64,000 nucleotides of DNA from JBGSUZ01 sp043770095 (GTDB lineage Bacteria > Bacillota > Clostridia > Peptostreptococcales > Acidaminobacteraceae), in assembly GCA_043770095.1 (NCBI GenBank), contig JAYVIR010000002.1, forward strand, positions 78,706 to 142,705, in the 5' to 3' direction. The position numbers were made by a program, and so were the translations under genes. Below are positions 9,226-17,676 of this stretch, piece after piece; within the stretch, counting starts at the first letter, position 1, and every line of letters starts with the position of its first letter. The notes below the pieces were generated by a model. That model saw only the letters and a program-made list of their open reading frames with translations. It did no database searches and was not told where the DNA came from.

Positions 9226-9412
9226 CACGTGTCCTCCTGTAATGCATATCGCGAATATTATATCATGTTCTGGCGCCTATTCCCACCTTGTCACCATTTT
9301 GAAATATAGCGGCTATGCCTCAAATATGGTATATTAGTAGGGACTATGACTTATTGCAAGTCATTAAAGTACCATTAATTGTGTCACTTTAATAGATAGG
9401 AGTTGGAATTAA

Positions 9413-10189
9413 ATGATAATGACAATAAACGGCTTGTCCGTGGAATACGATGTGAAGGGTTCTGGTAAATACAACCTGCTCATCCTACACGGTTGGGGTG
9501 CCAACTACAATACATTTAAGCCTGTAATCGATGATTTATCCGCTCATTTTAAAATATGGATGGTGAATTTTCCAGGTTGCGGCGAGAGCGAAGACCCTAA
9601 AGAGGTTTGGAATGTAGAGAGCTATGCGGCCTTCGTTTTAGAATTCATGAAAGTGCATAAAATACAAAATCCAATTGTCTTCGGACATTCACACGGCGGA
9701 CGCGTAGCGATTCACATGGCCGCTCAGAAAAACTGCACTTTCCGAAAACTGATTCTCATTGACAGTGCGGGCGTAAAACCAAAGAGAAAGCCCAATTACT
9801 ACGCCAAAGTATACAGTTATAAAGCCATCAAATTTTTATCGACTTTGCCTGTTTTCAAATGGCTTCTTAGCGACTTTATGGAAGAATACAGACAAAAATA
9901 CGGCTCAGCTGACTACAAAATGGCCACGCCGATGATGCGCCAAATTCTCTCCACAGTGGTCAACGAAGATTTGACGCCGCTAATGCCTTTGATCGACCTT
10001 CCAACTTTATTGGTTTGGGGCGGCAAAGATACAGCGACGCCGCTCTCCGACGGAAAACTGATGGAAAAACTCATTCCAGGTTCTGGACTTGTCGTCTTTG
10101 AACACGCGGGACACTATTCATATCTTGACAATTTAACCGGCTTTTTAGCGGTCGTAAAAAACTTTTTAGAAAGGGAAATGGTGGCTTAA
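9413..10189 (+). CDS. Alpha/beta hydrolase
   Basis: The 258-residue protein has the oxyanion segment LLILHGWG, the nucleophile elbow GHSHGG (serine near 99), a likely acid in LLVWGGKDTATP and the histidine in HAGHYSYLD. These make a complete Ser-Asp-His triad of the alpha/beta-hydrolase fold. It is followed after one base by the MurF-like gene and then Ddl, so it is probably linked to cell-wall precursor metabolism, although its substrate is unknown. The start at 9413 follows AGGAG by about ten bases; the next in-frame ATG is at 9419. Upstream inverted repeats (9347-9361 and 9363-9393) may be control sites. Confidence 0.85.
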   Translation: MIMTINGLSVEYDVKGSGKYNLLILHGWGANYNTFKPVIDDLSAHFKIWMVNFPGCGESEDPKEVWNVESYAAFVLEFMKVHKIQNPIVFGHSHGGRVAIHMAAQKNCTFRKLILIDSAGVKPKRKPNYYAKVYSYKAIKFLSTLPVFKWLLSDFMEEYRQKYGSADYKMATPMMRQILSTVVNEDLTPLMPLIDLPTLLVWGGKDTATPLSDGKLMEKLIPGSGLVVFEHAGHYSYLDNLTGFLAVVKNFLEREMVA

Positions 10190-10190
10190 C

Positions 10191-11960
10191 GTGACGGTAT
10201 TCTATACACTAATGCTCCTCATCGGGCTACTATATTTTATCTTTAAGGTTCGATGGGACCTTCATATGTTTCAACACAACTCATATCGGCCAGAGCGCTA
10301 TTTGCACTGGATGAGCCAAACCAATCAGCCCATTATCAGCAAAAGTGACTGGCTGTTCATTTTAGGCGCTACGATCAGCTTGCTTCCAAGCCTCACGGGC
10401 AACCTTTGGATTACCGCCATCGGGTTTATCCTCGGCCTTCCCTTCATGGCGCTCTCAGTCATGATGTTCCATGTGAAAATCACTTGGCAGCCCGCTAAGA
10501 AGAAACTGGCTTGGACACCTAGAGTGAAGCGCATGCTGATTACCACATTTGTCTGGCTAAACTTGCTTTACGCTTTTGCTTTTGTTAGCCGTGGCGTGTG
10601 GTTCATCTGGATCGCCATCCTCTTTTCAATTGTTTACAGTTGGGCATTTGTGCTCTGTGGCAACTTGACAAACAGTCCCATAGAAGGGCTGATCAATCAT
10701 CGCTACTACGCCGACGCACAAGATCGCCTTAAAATGAACCCTAATTTATTGGTCATAGGCATAACAGGCAGTTACGGAAAAACGTCGGTCAAAAACGTAT
10801 TGTTCCAACTCCTCAGCCAAAAATACAACGTCCTCATGACCCCGGAGAGCTACAATACCCCAATGGGGGTTATTCGCACCATCAGAGAAAGTCTCAACCC
10901 TACCCACGAGATTTTTATTGTCGAAATGGGCGCTAAAGAAATTGGAGACATTGCTGAGATTTGTAATTTGGTTCATCCAAGCATGGGCATCATTACATCC
11001 ATCGGCCCACAGCATTTGGACACCTTCAAAACACTTGAAAATGTCATTCGCACCAAAGGCGAGCTCTTCGACAACGTTCAAGCAGGCGGCACCATTTTCG
11101 TCAACCTAAACGATGAAAACATTCGCAGTCTCACACTCCGCACGGATGTGAAAACCATTCTCTTTGGAAGCGCTGAGCACAAGAATACAAATTACGCTGT
11201 AAGCGATGTTAACATTTCAGACGATGGCACGGCGTTTACACTACTGAGTCGCTTTAGCGATACGAGTCGCTTCAGCGATACGAGTCGCACGAGCGATACG
11301 AGTCGCAGTAGTGACATGAATAATGTTAGCGACATTGAAAATACTAGTTCTAAGGGTAAGGGCAAAGGCCAACAGAAAAACAAAAACAAGGCCCAAGCCG
11401 CTGCCAAACCAATTGACTATACCCGCACGGAACTTAAAACAAAACTTTTGGGGACGCACAATATTGACAACATTCTCGGTTCAATCGCCATTGCAATGGA
11501 ACTCGGGCTAAGCGCTACTCAAATCAACCGCGCGCTATTTGACCTCTACCCAGTCAAGCACAGACTCTCTTATTCCAAGTCAGGGGCGGGTTACACGATT
11601 CTAGATGATGCTTTTAATTCCAACCCGACGGGTTCAAAAAATGCCCTCGAAGTGCTTAAACAGTTCAAAGGCAATCGAAAAATCATTTTAACGCCCGGCA
11701 TGATCGAACTTGGCGATCAGCAATTCGAGCTTAACGAAAAATTCGGCGAATATATGGCAAGCGCCTGCGATTATGTTATTCTAGTCGGCAAAAAGCAAAC
11801 GGCGCCAATTCAGCAAGGTCTTAAAAACAAACACTTCCCAGACGAAAAATGTTTGGTCGTTCAAAACTTGACCGAAGGCTTCAAAGCCATCAATGCCTAT
11901 GCAAAACCAGGTGATGTGCTCTTGATCGAAAACGACCTTCCCGACTCATTCAACGAATAG
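10191..11960 (+). CDS. Membrane-anchored MurF-like Mur ligase
   Basis: The 589-residue protein starts with GTG at 10191. An N-terminal part of about 170 residues holds several membrane helices and is absent from ordinary cytosolic MurF (about 450 residues). A Mur-ligase core follows with the P-loop GITGSYGKTSVKN (about 186-198), EMGAKEIGD, and the C-terminal domain motif DDAFNSNPTG. MurF joins D-Ala-D-Ala to UDP-MurNAc-tripeptide, and the next gene is Ddl, which makes D-Ala-D-Ala. A low-complexity insert at about 352-402 has SRFSDT-type repeats followed by a Lys/Gly/Gln-rich stretch. It could act on another Mur-type substrate, but the context favours MurF activity. Confidence 0.82.
   Translation: MTVFYTLMLLIGLLYFIFKVRWDLHMFQHNSYRPERYLHWMSQTNQPIISKSDWLFILGATISLLPSLTGNLWITAIGFILGLPFMALSVMMFHVKITWQPAKKKLAWTPRVKRMLITTFVWLNLLYAFAFVSRGVWFIWIAILFSIVYSWAFVLCGNLTNSPIEGLINHRYYADAQDRLKMNPNLLVIGITGSYGKTSVKNVLFQLLSQKYNVLMTPESYNTPMGVIRTIRESLNPTHEIFIVEMGAKEIGDIAEICNLVHPSMGIITSIGPQHLDTFKTLENVIRTKGELFDNVQAGGTIFVNLNDENIRSLTLRTDVKTILFGSAEHKNTNYAVSDVNISDDGTAFTLLSRFSDTSRFSDTSRTSDTSRSSDMNNVSDIENTSSKGKGKGQQKNKNKAQAAAKPIDYTRTELKTKLLGTHNIDNILGSIAIAMELGLSATQINRALFDLYPVKHRLSYSKSGAGYTILDDAFNSNPTGSKNALEVLKQFKGNRKIILTPGMIELGDQQFELNEKFGEYMASACDYVILVGKKQTAPIQQGLKNKHFPDEKCLVVQNLTEGFKAINAYAKPGDVLLIENDLPDSFNE
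11246..11317 (+). repeat. 18-bp tandem repeat inside the MurF-like gene
   Basis: Four copies of an 18-base unit, GAGTCGCTTTAGCGATAC and close variants, begin at 11246, 11264, 11282 and 11300, the last diverged. In frame they encode a six-residue repeat (SRFSDT, SRFSDT, SRTSDT, SRSSDM) on the surface-loop insert. Copy number is a multiple of three bases, so expansion would keep the frame. Confidence 0.9.
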
Positions 11961-12014
11961 TTCTGTCTAACATAGACTTGGTGCCACTTACAATATGAGA
12001 GGAGAAATGAAGCG

Positions 12015-13226
12015 ATGCATATTGGTGTTATTTTTGGAAGCCGCTCTGTCGAGCATGAAGTATCTATCATAACCGCATTACAGACAATCAACACACTTGC
12101 AGCCTCTAATACACATAAAATTGTTCCAGTTTATATTTCTAAGCAAGGCGATTATTACACGGGGGACTACCTGCTGAATATCGAACATTACAAGGACTTG
12201 AACCTTGTTATGGAAAAATCTCAAAAAGTGCATCTGACACGTCAAGACGGACGCGCGTGCCTCATCAAGTCGCCAGTCAAAAGCTTCTCAAAAAACGTCG
12301 TCGCCTATTTTGATGTGGCCTTTCCAATCATCCACGGCTCTTTTGGAGAAGACGGCACCATCCAAGGACTCTTTGAGCAACTTCAGATTCCTTATGTTGG
12401 CTGTTCTGTCCTTTCAGCGGCGCTCACCATGGATAAAATTACGGCAAAGATGGTTCTCATGGCTTCCGGCGTTCCTGTCGTCGACTTCCTCTGGTTCCAC
12501 TCAGAAGAATGGTTTGCCAAAGACGACGCCCTTATTTTAGACTCCGAGAAAAAATTTGGCTATCCTGTGATTGTAAAACCTGCAGACATCGGCTCAAGCG
12601 TCGGCGTCAGCGTTGCCCGAAACAAAGACGAATTTGTTGAAGCGGTCAATTTGGTGCGACAATTTTCAGAGAGAGTGCTCATTGAAAAATATGTTCAAAA
12701 TTTAAAAGAGATCAACATCAGCGTCCTTGGCGACTGCGAAGGTCACAAACTTTCCGTTTGCGAGGAACCAATCTCTGCCAACGCCTTCCTGACTTACGCT
12801 GACAAATATGCAGGCGGCTCAGATTCAGGCAAAGGCTCTAAATCAGGCCTTGGCGCTTCATCTGGCAAAGCTTCAGGTGGCATGTCTACGGCTAAAAGAG
12901 AAATTCCTGCTAAGCTTTCCAAGGCGTTAAAAGACACGATTGAAAGTTATGCCGCCACGTCATTTAGAGCTTTAGACTGTTCTGGCGTTTCACGCATAGA
13001 CTTTATCATCGATCAAGACGACGAGAGTGTTTATGTCAACGAATTCAATACCATTCCCGGCTCACTCGCCTTCTATCTTTGGGAAGCAAGCGGAAAGCCT
13101 TTTGCCGAAATGATTGAAGAACTCATTCAACTCGGACTAAAAAGAAAGCGCCGCCGAGACAAACTCACTTTTTCAAATAATGTTAACATACTTGCCAATG
13201 CGAATTTGGATGGTATTAAAAAGTAA
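12015..13226 (+). CDS. ddl: D-alanine--D-alanine ligase
   Basis: The 403-residue ATP-grasp enzyme joins two D-alanines for peptidoglycan precursors. It shows the N-terminal GVIFGSRSVEHEVSI, HGSFGEDGTIQG, the ATP-binding VKPADIGSSVGVS, EKYVQNLKEINISVLGD, and the metal-binding NEFNTIPGS. A Gly/Ser-rich insert (about residues 272-297) lies where the omega-loop region is normally compact, making the protein longer than the usual 350-370 residues. The residue that sets D-Ala versus D-lactate/D-Ser specificity cannot be placed with certainty by eye. It sits 54 bases after the MurF-like gene in one operon and is followed by a terminator. Confidence 0.92.
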   Translation: MHIGVIFGSRSVEHEVSIITALQTINTLAASNTHKIVPVYISKQGDYYTGDYLLNIEHYKDLNLVMEKSQKVHLTRQDGRACLIKSPVKSFSKNVVAYFDVAFPIIHGSFGEDGTIQGLFEQLQIPYVGCSVLSAALTMDKITAKMVLMASGVPVVDFLWFHSEEWFAKDDALILDSEKKFGYPVIVKPADIGSSVGVSVARNKDEFVEAVNLVRQFSERVLIEKYVQNLKEINISVLGDCEGHKLSVCEEPISANAFLTYADKYAGGSDSGKGSKSGLGASSGKASGGMSTAKREIPAKLSKALKDTIESYAATSFRALDCSGVSRIDFIIDQDDESVYVNEFNTIPGSLAFYLWEASGKPFAEMIEELIQLGLKRKRRRDKLTFSNNVNILANANLDGIKK

Positions 13227-13234
13227 GCACACTC

Positions 13235-13262
13235 AACAGCGGCCTTCGGGCCGTTGTTTTTA
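13235..13262 (+). terminator. Rho-independent terminator (UUCG loop) after ddl
   Basis: The arms AACAGCGGCC and GGCCGTTGTT enclose a TTCG tetraloop, followed by a run of five or more T. The next ribosome site (AAAGGAG) begins immediately after, leaving no room for a promoter before mrpE. Confidence 0.88.
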
Positions 13263-13281
13263 AAAGGAGCGTGATCACTTC

Positions 13282-13761
13282 ATGGTTTATAAAAAACGAA
13301 TAAAACTCTTTATTGCCCTTTTACTCTTCTGGTTTGCCCTCTCTGGTAGCTTGGACGCACGTCAAATTCTCTCTGGAATTTTTGCTTCTCTCTTCACAAT
13401 TATTCTCTACGAATGGCTGCTCTCCCACGCAAAAATAAAGCCTTTACCTCCAATGCCGAAAGTTAAGTGGTTCAAACTTTTTAAAATAATGGTTGTCTCT
13501 ATTCTCAAAAGCGCTTGGCATCATATTTTCCAAATTATTTCGGGCAATGAAGACATTATTTTTGTGCAACTTGAACTTGAGGTTGAACACCCGTATGCCA
13601 CAATGATCATCGCGAACATCATTACCTTAACGCCAGGCGCTGTGAGTGTTGAAGTGGATAAAAAACTCTTAAAAATCTTATGCTATGCACCGCAAACCGA
13701 TGCTGAACATCAAGAAATTTACAAATTGATAGACAATTTGCAGTCTGTCTTTAGGAGGTAA
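13282..13761 (+). CDS. mrpE: Na+/H+ antiporter subunit E (MrpE/MbhA-like)
   Basis: The 159-residue membrane protein has two N-terminal helices, the arginine-containing FALSGSLDARQILSG and the characteristic ANIITLTPGAVSVEVD motif of MrpE. It is the first gene of an eight-gene cluster in the order MrpE, F, G, MbhD, MbhE, B, C, D. In Mrp and membrane-bound hydrogenase complexes this subunit is part of the sodium-translocating module. The start at 13282 has AAAGGAG about 12 bases upstream, a rather long spacing. Confidence 0.88.
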   Translation: MVYKKRIKLFIALLLFWFALSGSLDARQILSGIFASLFTIILYEWLLSHAKIKPLPPMPKVKWFKLFKIMVVSILKSAWHHIFQIISGNEDIIFVQLELEVEHPYATMIIANIITLTPGAVSVEVDKKLLKILCYAPQTDAEHQEIYKLIDNLQSVFRR

Positions 13762-13766
13762 ACTGA

Positions 13767-14027
13767 ATGATCTTACAACTGACCATGATTTGCTTAATCA
13801 TTTCAGCTCTAATATTGACCTTTCTGCTGATTAAAGCAAAATCTATTTGGGACAAGTTAATATTCCTCAACTTAATCAACGTTAAGTTGGCTTTGACAAT
13901 GACTGTCTATAGCGTTCGGATCGACTCTCAAATGGTTCTTGACATCAGCATGGCCTATGGACTCATTGGATTTTTGTCCGCCGCAACGCTTACCCGATTT
14001 CTTTTAAAAGGAGGGCATCTTAAATGA
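13767..14027 (+). CDS. mrpF: Antiporter subunit F (MrpF/MbhB-like)
   Basis: The 86-residue protein has three predicted membrane helices, as usual for MrpF. It contains the expected central KLALTMTVYSVRIDSQMVLDI region and a C-terminal AYGLIGFLSAATLTRFL helix. A TAGGAGG ribosome site precedes it. It overlaps mrpG by four bases (ATGA), which suggests coupled translation and equal subunit output. Confidence 0.85.
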   Translation: MILQLTMICLIISALILTFLLIKAKSIWDKLIFLNLINVKLALTMTVYSVRIDSQMVLDISMAYGLIGFLSAATLTRFLLKGGHLK

Positions 14028-14350
14028 GCATGCACGTTTTTCGCTACTTAATTTCAGACGTACTCTTAGTGATCTTTCTCATTCTCTTATTTTTTGGAAT
14101 TTGGGGGATGTTTCGATTCAAAACAAGCTTTGGGCGCATTCTAAACAGCAGTAAAATCGACTCTGTTGCTGCCATATTTCTGATGCTGGCACTCATTATC
14201 AGAGCCAACAGTTTAGGCATCACCCTAAAATTGATGGTTATTCTTATTTTCTATTTGCTAACCAATCCAGTTGTCAATCAGCTGATTGCTTTTTCTGCTA
14301 AGAAACATCTGAACGATCAAACAATCTATGGCAAGGGGGGGCACGAATGA
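14024..14350 (+). CDS. mrpG: Antiporter subunit G (MrpG/MbhC-like)
   Basis: The 108-residue protein has three predicted helices and matches MrpG by length, position and the GIWGMFRFKTSFGRILNSSK segment, a variant of the family's G-x-x-x-R-F-P-D-x-x-x-R-x-H-A region. It overlaps mrpF by four bases at its start and the next gene by four bases at its end (ATGA), within a tightly packed operon. Confidence 0.85.
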   Translation: MSMHVFRYLISDVLLVIFLILLFFGIWGMFRFKTSFGRILNSSKIDSVAAIFLMLALIIRANSLGITLKLMVILIFYLLTNPVVNQLIAFSAKKHLNDQTIYGKGGHE

Positions 14351-14898
14351 TTACTTTTGGCATTTTAACCATACTGCTCATCATTGCCATATCGCTCATA
14401 TTTGTGAAGAACAACTATTATTTGATTATTTACGCCTCATTATTCTCATTCGCAGCAGCGTGTCTTTATTTTGTAAATGCCGCACCCGATTTAGCCTTAG
14501 CAGAAGTGGCCATTGGCTGCGCCTTTATTCCGCTCATATTTACAATTACAATCATGCGGCAAAATACATTTACAGTCGTCTTCTTCAGTAAAGAAGGCGA
14601 TCAAGCCTACTGTGACCCCGATATTCTCATTGAATTTATGGCCATTGCAGAAGATTTTTGCAGCCAATATCAATTGAAACTTAAATATGTCACACACCCC
14701 ACGCAATACGAGCCCACAGTAAGAGGCATTTTTCGCCTTGGCAATACAGATCTAGTTGCCAATTATTTTGAAGAAACACGCATCCTAACGGTTTGGGGAA
14801 ATATGCGCAACAAATTGATACCAGCACTATCGAGTGCCTTCACCAATCATGCGCATATTCGTTTTGAAGAGATGGGCGGTGATTGGGTTGAGGAATAA
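14347..14898 (+). CDS. MbhD-like antiporter subunit (MrpA C-terminal part 1)
   Basis: The 183-residue protein begins with three helices that match the MbhD/DUF4040 domain. The key segment is YFVNAAPDLALAEVAIGCAFIPLIF, equivalent to the region after the large antiporter-like domain of full-length MrpA. A hydrophilic tail of about 90 residues follows, which I do not recognise. In this operon the MrpA C-terminal domains are separate genes, as in membrane-bound hydrogenase (Mbh) operons, and no full-length MrpA is present. Confidence 0.8.
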   Translation: MITFGILTILLIIAISLIFVKNNYYLIIYASLFSFAAACLYFVNAAPDLALAEVAIGCAFIPLIFTITIMRQNTFTVVFFSKEGDQAYCDPDILIEFMAIAEDFCSQYQLKLKYVTHPTQYEPTVRGIFRLGNTDLVANYFEETRILTVWGNMRNKLIPALSSAFTNHAHIRFEEMGGDWVEE

Positions 14899-15193
14899 TT
14901 CCTTTTTGCGCCACGTTCGCACTCGCCAATTTTGGATGAACTTCACCTTAACGGTTGCCCTCATAGGAATCGGGCGCCATATGTTCTTAATCAGCTTTTC
15001 CAACACCCCATATGCGACCATCAGTTATGATTATTTTATAGCCTCTGGTTACCTTGACACAGGGGCAAAGAACTTATTAACAAGCATTTACTTAAACTAC
15101 CGTCTTTTTGACTCAGTTTTTGAATCCACCGTTCTTTTCGTTGTAACGGCCGGCGTTCTTTATATGGGTAAAAAAGACACTGATGCGAGGTGA
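14879..15193 (+). CDS. MbhE-like antiporter subunit (MrpA C-terminal part 2)
   Basis: This small membrane protein of about 104 residues has two or three helices and resembles the MbhE domain (ISYDYFIASGYLDTGAKNLLTSIYLNYRLFDSVFE, then a last helix). It overlaps the end of the MbhD-like gene by about 20 bases. The start is uncertain: GTG at 14879 and TTG at 14888 are in the same frame with only GGTGAT/GGGCGG-like sites nearby; the in-frame ATG at 14834 lies deep in the upstream gene. It precedes mrpB by five bases. Confidence 0.78.
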   Translation: MIGLRNNSFLRHVRTRQFWMNFTLTVALIGIGRHMFLISFSNTPYATISYDYFIASGYLDTGAKNLLTSIYLNYRLFDSVFESTVLFVVTAGVLYMGKKDTDAR

Positions 15194-15198
15194 TTTGA

Positions 15199-15606
15199 AT
15201 GAGAGGTTATGACCTTCTAAAATCAATTTGTCGTTTGGTACTGCCCTTCATCATTCTTTACGGACTTTACATCATTTTAAATGGTGACCTTTCTCCTGGT
15301 GGGGGCTTTCAAGGCGGCGTTGTTATGGCGACATGTTACTTGGTTATCTTTTTCATCAAGGACGAAGAGTCCATTACCTTTAACGAAATTATCAAAATCG
15401 AGAAGGCTCTTTTTGTAACGCTTATTCTACTGAGCATACTCCATTTGCTCACCTATCGCGCTGGAATTGCTTGGTTCCCAATTAAATCTTGGACGATTCA
15501 CATCTCCACCATGACACTCATATTACTAAATTTGATTATCGGACTTAAGGTCACCATTGGCTTTTGGGGCATTATGCTCATTTTCACAGAGGAGGGACGC
15601 TTATGA
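15199..15606 (+). CDS. mrpB: Antiporter subunit B (MrpB/MbhF-like)
   Basis: The 135-residue protein has four predicted helices and the strongly conserved MnhB/MrpB motif LNGDLSPGGGFQGGVV near residues 27-42. It follows the MbhE-like gene after five bases and overlaps mrpC by four bases (ATGA). In the complex it is a small membrane subunit of the ion-translocating module. Confidence 0.9.
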   Translation: MRGYDLLKSICRLVLPFIILYGLYIILNGDLSPGGGFQGGVVMATCYLVIFFIKDEESITFNEIIKIEKALFVTLILLSILHLLTYRAGIAWFPIKSWTIHISTMTLILLNLIIGLKVTIGFWGIMLIFTEEGRL

Positions 15607-15950
15607 GTTTAAATATTCAGTTATTCATGGCGCTGATTATTTTTTTAGTTGGCCTCTTCAATATGATTCGAAGTAAAAATTTGGTGAAATCAATCGTTTC
15701 CTTTAGCATCCTCAACACCTCTGTGATTATTTTCTTCGTGCTCCTCTCAACCCAAACAGGCGCTGCCATCCCGATTTATGGCGATCCGCTACTCCTTGGC
15801 AAAATGGTTGACCCTTTGTCGCAAGCGCTTATGATCACCGCAATTGTTATTGGTGCCGCATCCTCTTCACTGGCTCTGATGATGTCCATCAAACTGTTTC
15901 ACTACTATGGCTCTTTGGAGTGGCAAGATATTTATGAAAGGCGGGATTAG
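15603..15950 (+). CDS. mrpC: Antiporter subunit C (MrpC/MbhG, NuoK-like)
   Basis: The protein of 115 residues from the ATG at 15603 has three helices and the NuoK/MrpC pattern: a first helix ending LVGLFNMIRSKNLVKSIVSF and a third with DPLSQALMITAIVIGAASSSLALMM. The DPL-QAL-ITAIVI segment is diagnostic. The ATG overlaps the mrpB stop; an in-frame upstream ATG at 15564 lies within mrpB and is less likely. mrpD begins immediately after the stop. Confidence 0.9.
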   Translation: MSLNIQLFMALIIFLVGLFNMIRSKNLVKSIVSFSILNTSVIIFFVLLSTQTGAAIPIYGDPLLLGKMVDPLSQALMITAIVIGAASSSLALMMSIKLFHYYGSLEWQDIYERRD

Positions 15951-17564
15951 ATGACAGCTTTGGTTTATGCAATGATTTTTTTGCCGCTTCTCACAGGTAC
16001 CGCTATCTATGCCTTTAACCGCCGAGCTGTGAATAAAATGGTTTTCGTTCTCCAAGCAGCTCTATCCTTAATCATGTTCGCTACTGTAGTGCCAAGCATT
16101 CTTCAAGGAAAACACATCGAGCCACTAACCTTCGTCTCTGGCAATTGGTCAAAAGTTGTTGGCGTTGGCTTCAAAATTGATGCTCTTTCTTTGATATTTT
16201 TATCCATGACGCTCATCGCTTTTTGGTATATTTGGCTCTACATTTGGCCAAATCGCAGCAGAGACCATAAGTTCCTCTTCTTTCTTTGTGTGCTTCAAAC
16301 AGCCCTAAATGCTTTATTCACCACCAACGATCTCTTCGCCATCTTTATCCTTATAGAACTTGTGACCATTCTTGCCAGCATTCTCATCACCTATAAAAAA
16401 GATGCGCTGTCTGTTCGAGCGGGATTATTTTACTTGCTGTACAACTCATGGGCGATGCTGCTCTACCTAATCGGCATTATTTGCCTGTATTGGTTTACTG
16501 GCAGCATGAATATTGAATTGGTTGCACCTGCGCTCTCTCAATATTCTACAGAGCCAGTCGTCGCCTTTGGTATTGCCGCCATATTTGCAGGCCTAGGCAT
16601 AAAGTCTGCTTTCTTCACGCTTCACCTGTGGCTGCCACAAGCGCACAGCGCTGCGCCCGCATCAATTTCTGCTATCCTTAGTGGATTGATCGTTAAAATG
16701 GGTATTTTTGTAATTCTTAGAATAGACGGTCTCATCGCCATTACAGCGGTTCAAAACTTGCTAATAGGCGTCGGTCTCATATCTGGCATTTTAGGCGCAA
16801 CTTTTGCAATTTTTCAATCCGACATGAAACGTATTTTAGCGTTTCACACCGTGTCCCAACTCGGCATTGTCGTTACGGGCATTGGTCTCTATGGCAATAA
16901 AAATCTGATGGGCGCGTGGATGCACCTCTTTAATCACTTTACTTTTAAGAGCCTCTTATTTTTAGCCGTCGGATTAATCATTATGGAGACTGGCGAACGC
17001 CGCGTTAAATACATTCGAGGACTATGGCATTGGCACAAACCATTATCGATCTGCCTAGGCATTGGAATCGTTAGCATTATGGGCTTCCCTTTTAGCAGCG
17101 CCAGTTTTAGCAAAATACTCGTCAAATCCGGTGACCTTACTCAGGTGGTGACCTTCGGTCTCTATGCGATAAACTTTGGAACACTTATTAGTTTCATCAA
17201 GCTTGGAAGTACGCTCTTCGGCGAACCTTCCAAAGCCCTTGCAAATCATAAACGAACACACAATGCCTGCATGCCTGCGATCTACTTTATTACCGCAATC
17301 GTGCTCACCACACTGCCGATAGAGCTTTGGCTTTCTTTAAAATACATGCCCTCTTTGCAGGATTATTATCTGCCTAAACTAGTGTCTGATGCCGCAGCGT
17401 TTACATTGATGCTTAGCATTTCTATGCTGGCATACCACAAAGTCATCAAGCCGCTCGTTAATAAATTTCCGCACTGGGGGCATAAAGACCCTTCCTTTAC
17501 ACATGCAATGGTCAGTAGTTTATTCTTCTTCTGGTTTGTGCTTGAGTATTTTGGGCGCGCCTAA
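15951..17564 (+). CDS. mrpD: Antiporter subunit D (MrpD/MbhH, NuoL/M/N-like)
   Basis: The 537-residue polytopic protein is the only large proton/sodium-channel subunit in the operon. It has the complex-I antiporter-like core with a conserved glutamate in FILIELVTILASI, the lysine-containing GLGIKSAFFTLHLWLPQAHSAAPASISAILSG, and the KRILAFHTVSQLG segment. The cluster ends here with a strong terminator, so no hydrogenase or redox module is attached in this transcript. The complex would exchange cations for protons, or be driven by partners encoded elsewhere. Confidence 0.9.
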   Translation: MTALVYAMIFLPLLTGTAIYAFNRRAVNKMVFVLQAALSLIMFATVVPSILQGKHIEPLTFVSGNWSKVVGVGFKIDALSLIFLSMTLIAFWYIWLYIWPNRSRDHKFLFFLCVLQTALNALFTTNDLFAIFILIELVTILASILITYKKDALSVRAGLFYLLYNSWAMLLYLIGIICLYWFTGSMNIELVAPALSQYSTEPVVAFGIAAIFAGLGIKSAFFTLHLWLPQAHSAAPASISAILSGLIVKMGIFVILRIDGLIAITAVQNLLIGVGLISGILGATFAIFQSDMKRILAFHTVSQLGIVVTGIGLYGNKNLMGAWMHLFNHFTFKSLLFLAVGLIIMETGERRVKYIRGLWHWHKPLSICLGIGIVSIMGFPFSSASFSKILVKSGDLTQVVTFGLYAINFGTLISFIKLGSTLFGEPSKALANHKRTHNACMPAIYFITAIVLTTLPIELWLSLKYMPSLQDYYLPKLVSDAAAFTLMLSISMLAYHKVIKPLVNKFPHWGHKDPSFTHAMVSSLFFFWFVLEYFGRA

Positions 17565-17602
17565 AGGTGCAAATCTCGCTTATTACTTAATAAGAACATA
17601 GC

Positions 17603-17650
17603 AAAAAGGCATTTACACGAGTAAGAATGTGTAAATGCCTTTATTTTTTT
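17603..17650. terminator. Strong bidirectional terminator between mrp operon and vanZ-like gene
   Basis: Arms AAGGCATTTACAC (17606-17618) and GTGTAAATGCCTT (17629-17641) pair perfectly around a ten-base loop. A T-run follows on the plus strand, and an A-run on the left gives a U-tract for the convergent gene. Confidence 0.92.
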
Positions 17651-17676
17651 GATTTTAAATTTTATAGTTTTGATTT

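Noticed and set aside
9299..9335. Promoter before the alpha/beta hydrolase (TTGAAA and TATATT)
   Set aside because: The spacing between the boxes is too long and alternatives are equally weak, so it is not listed as a feature.
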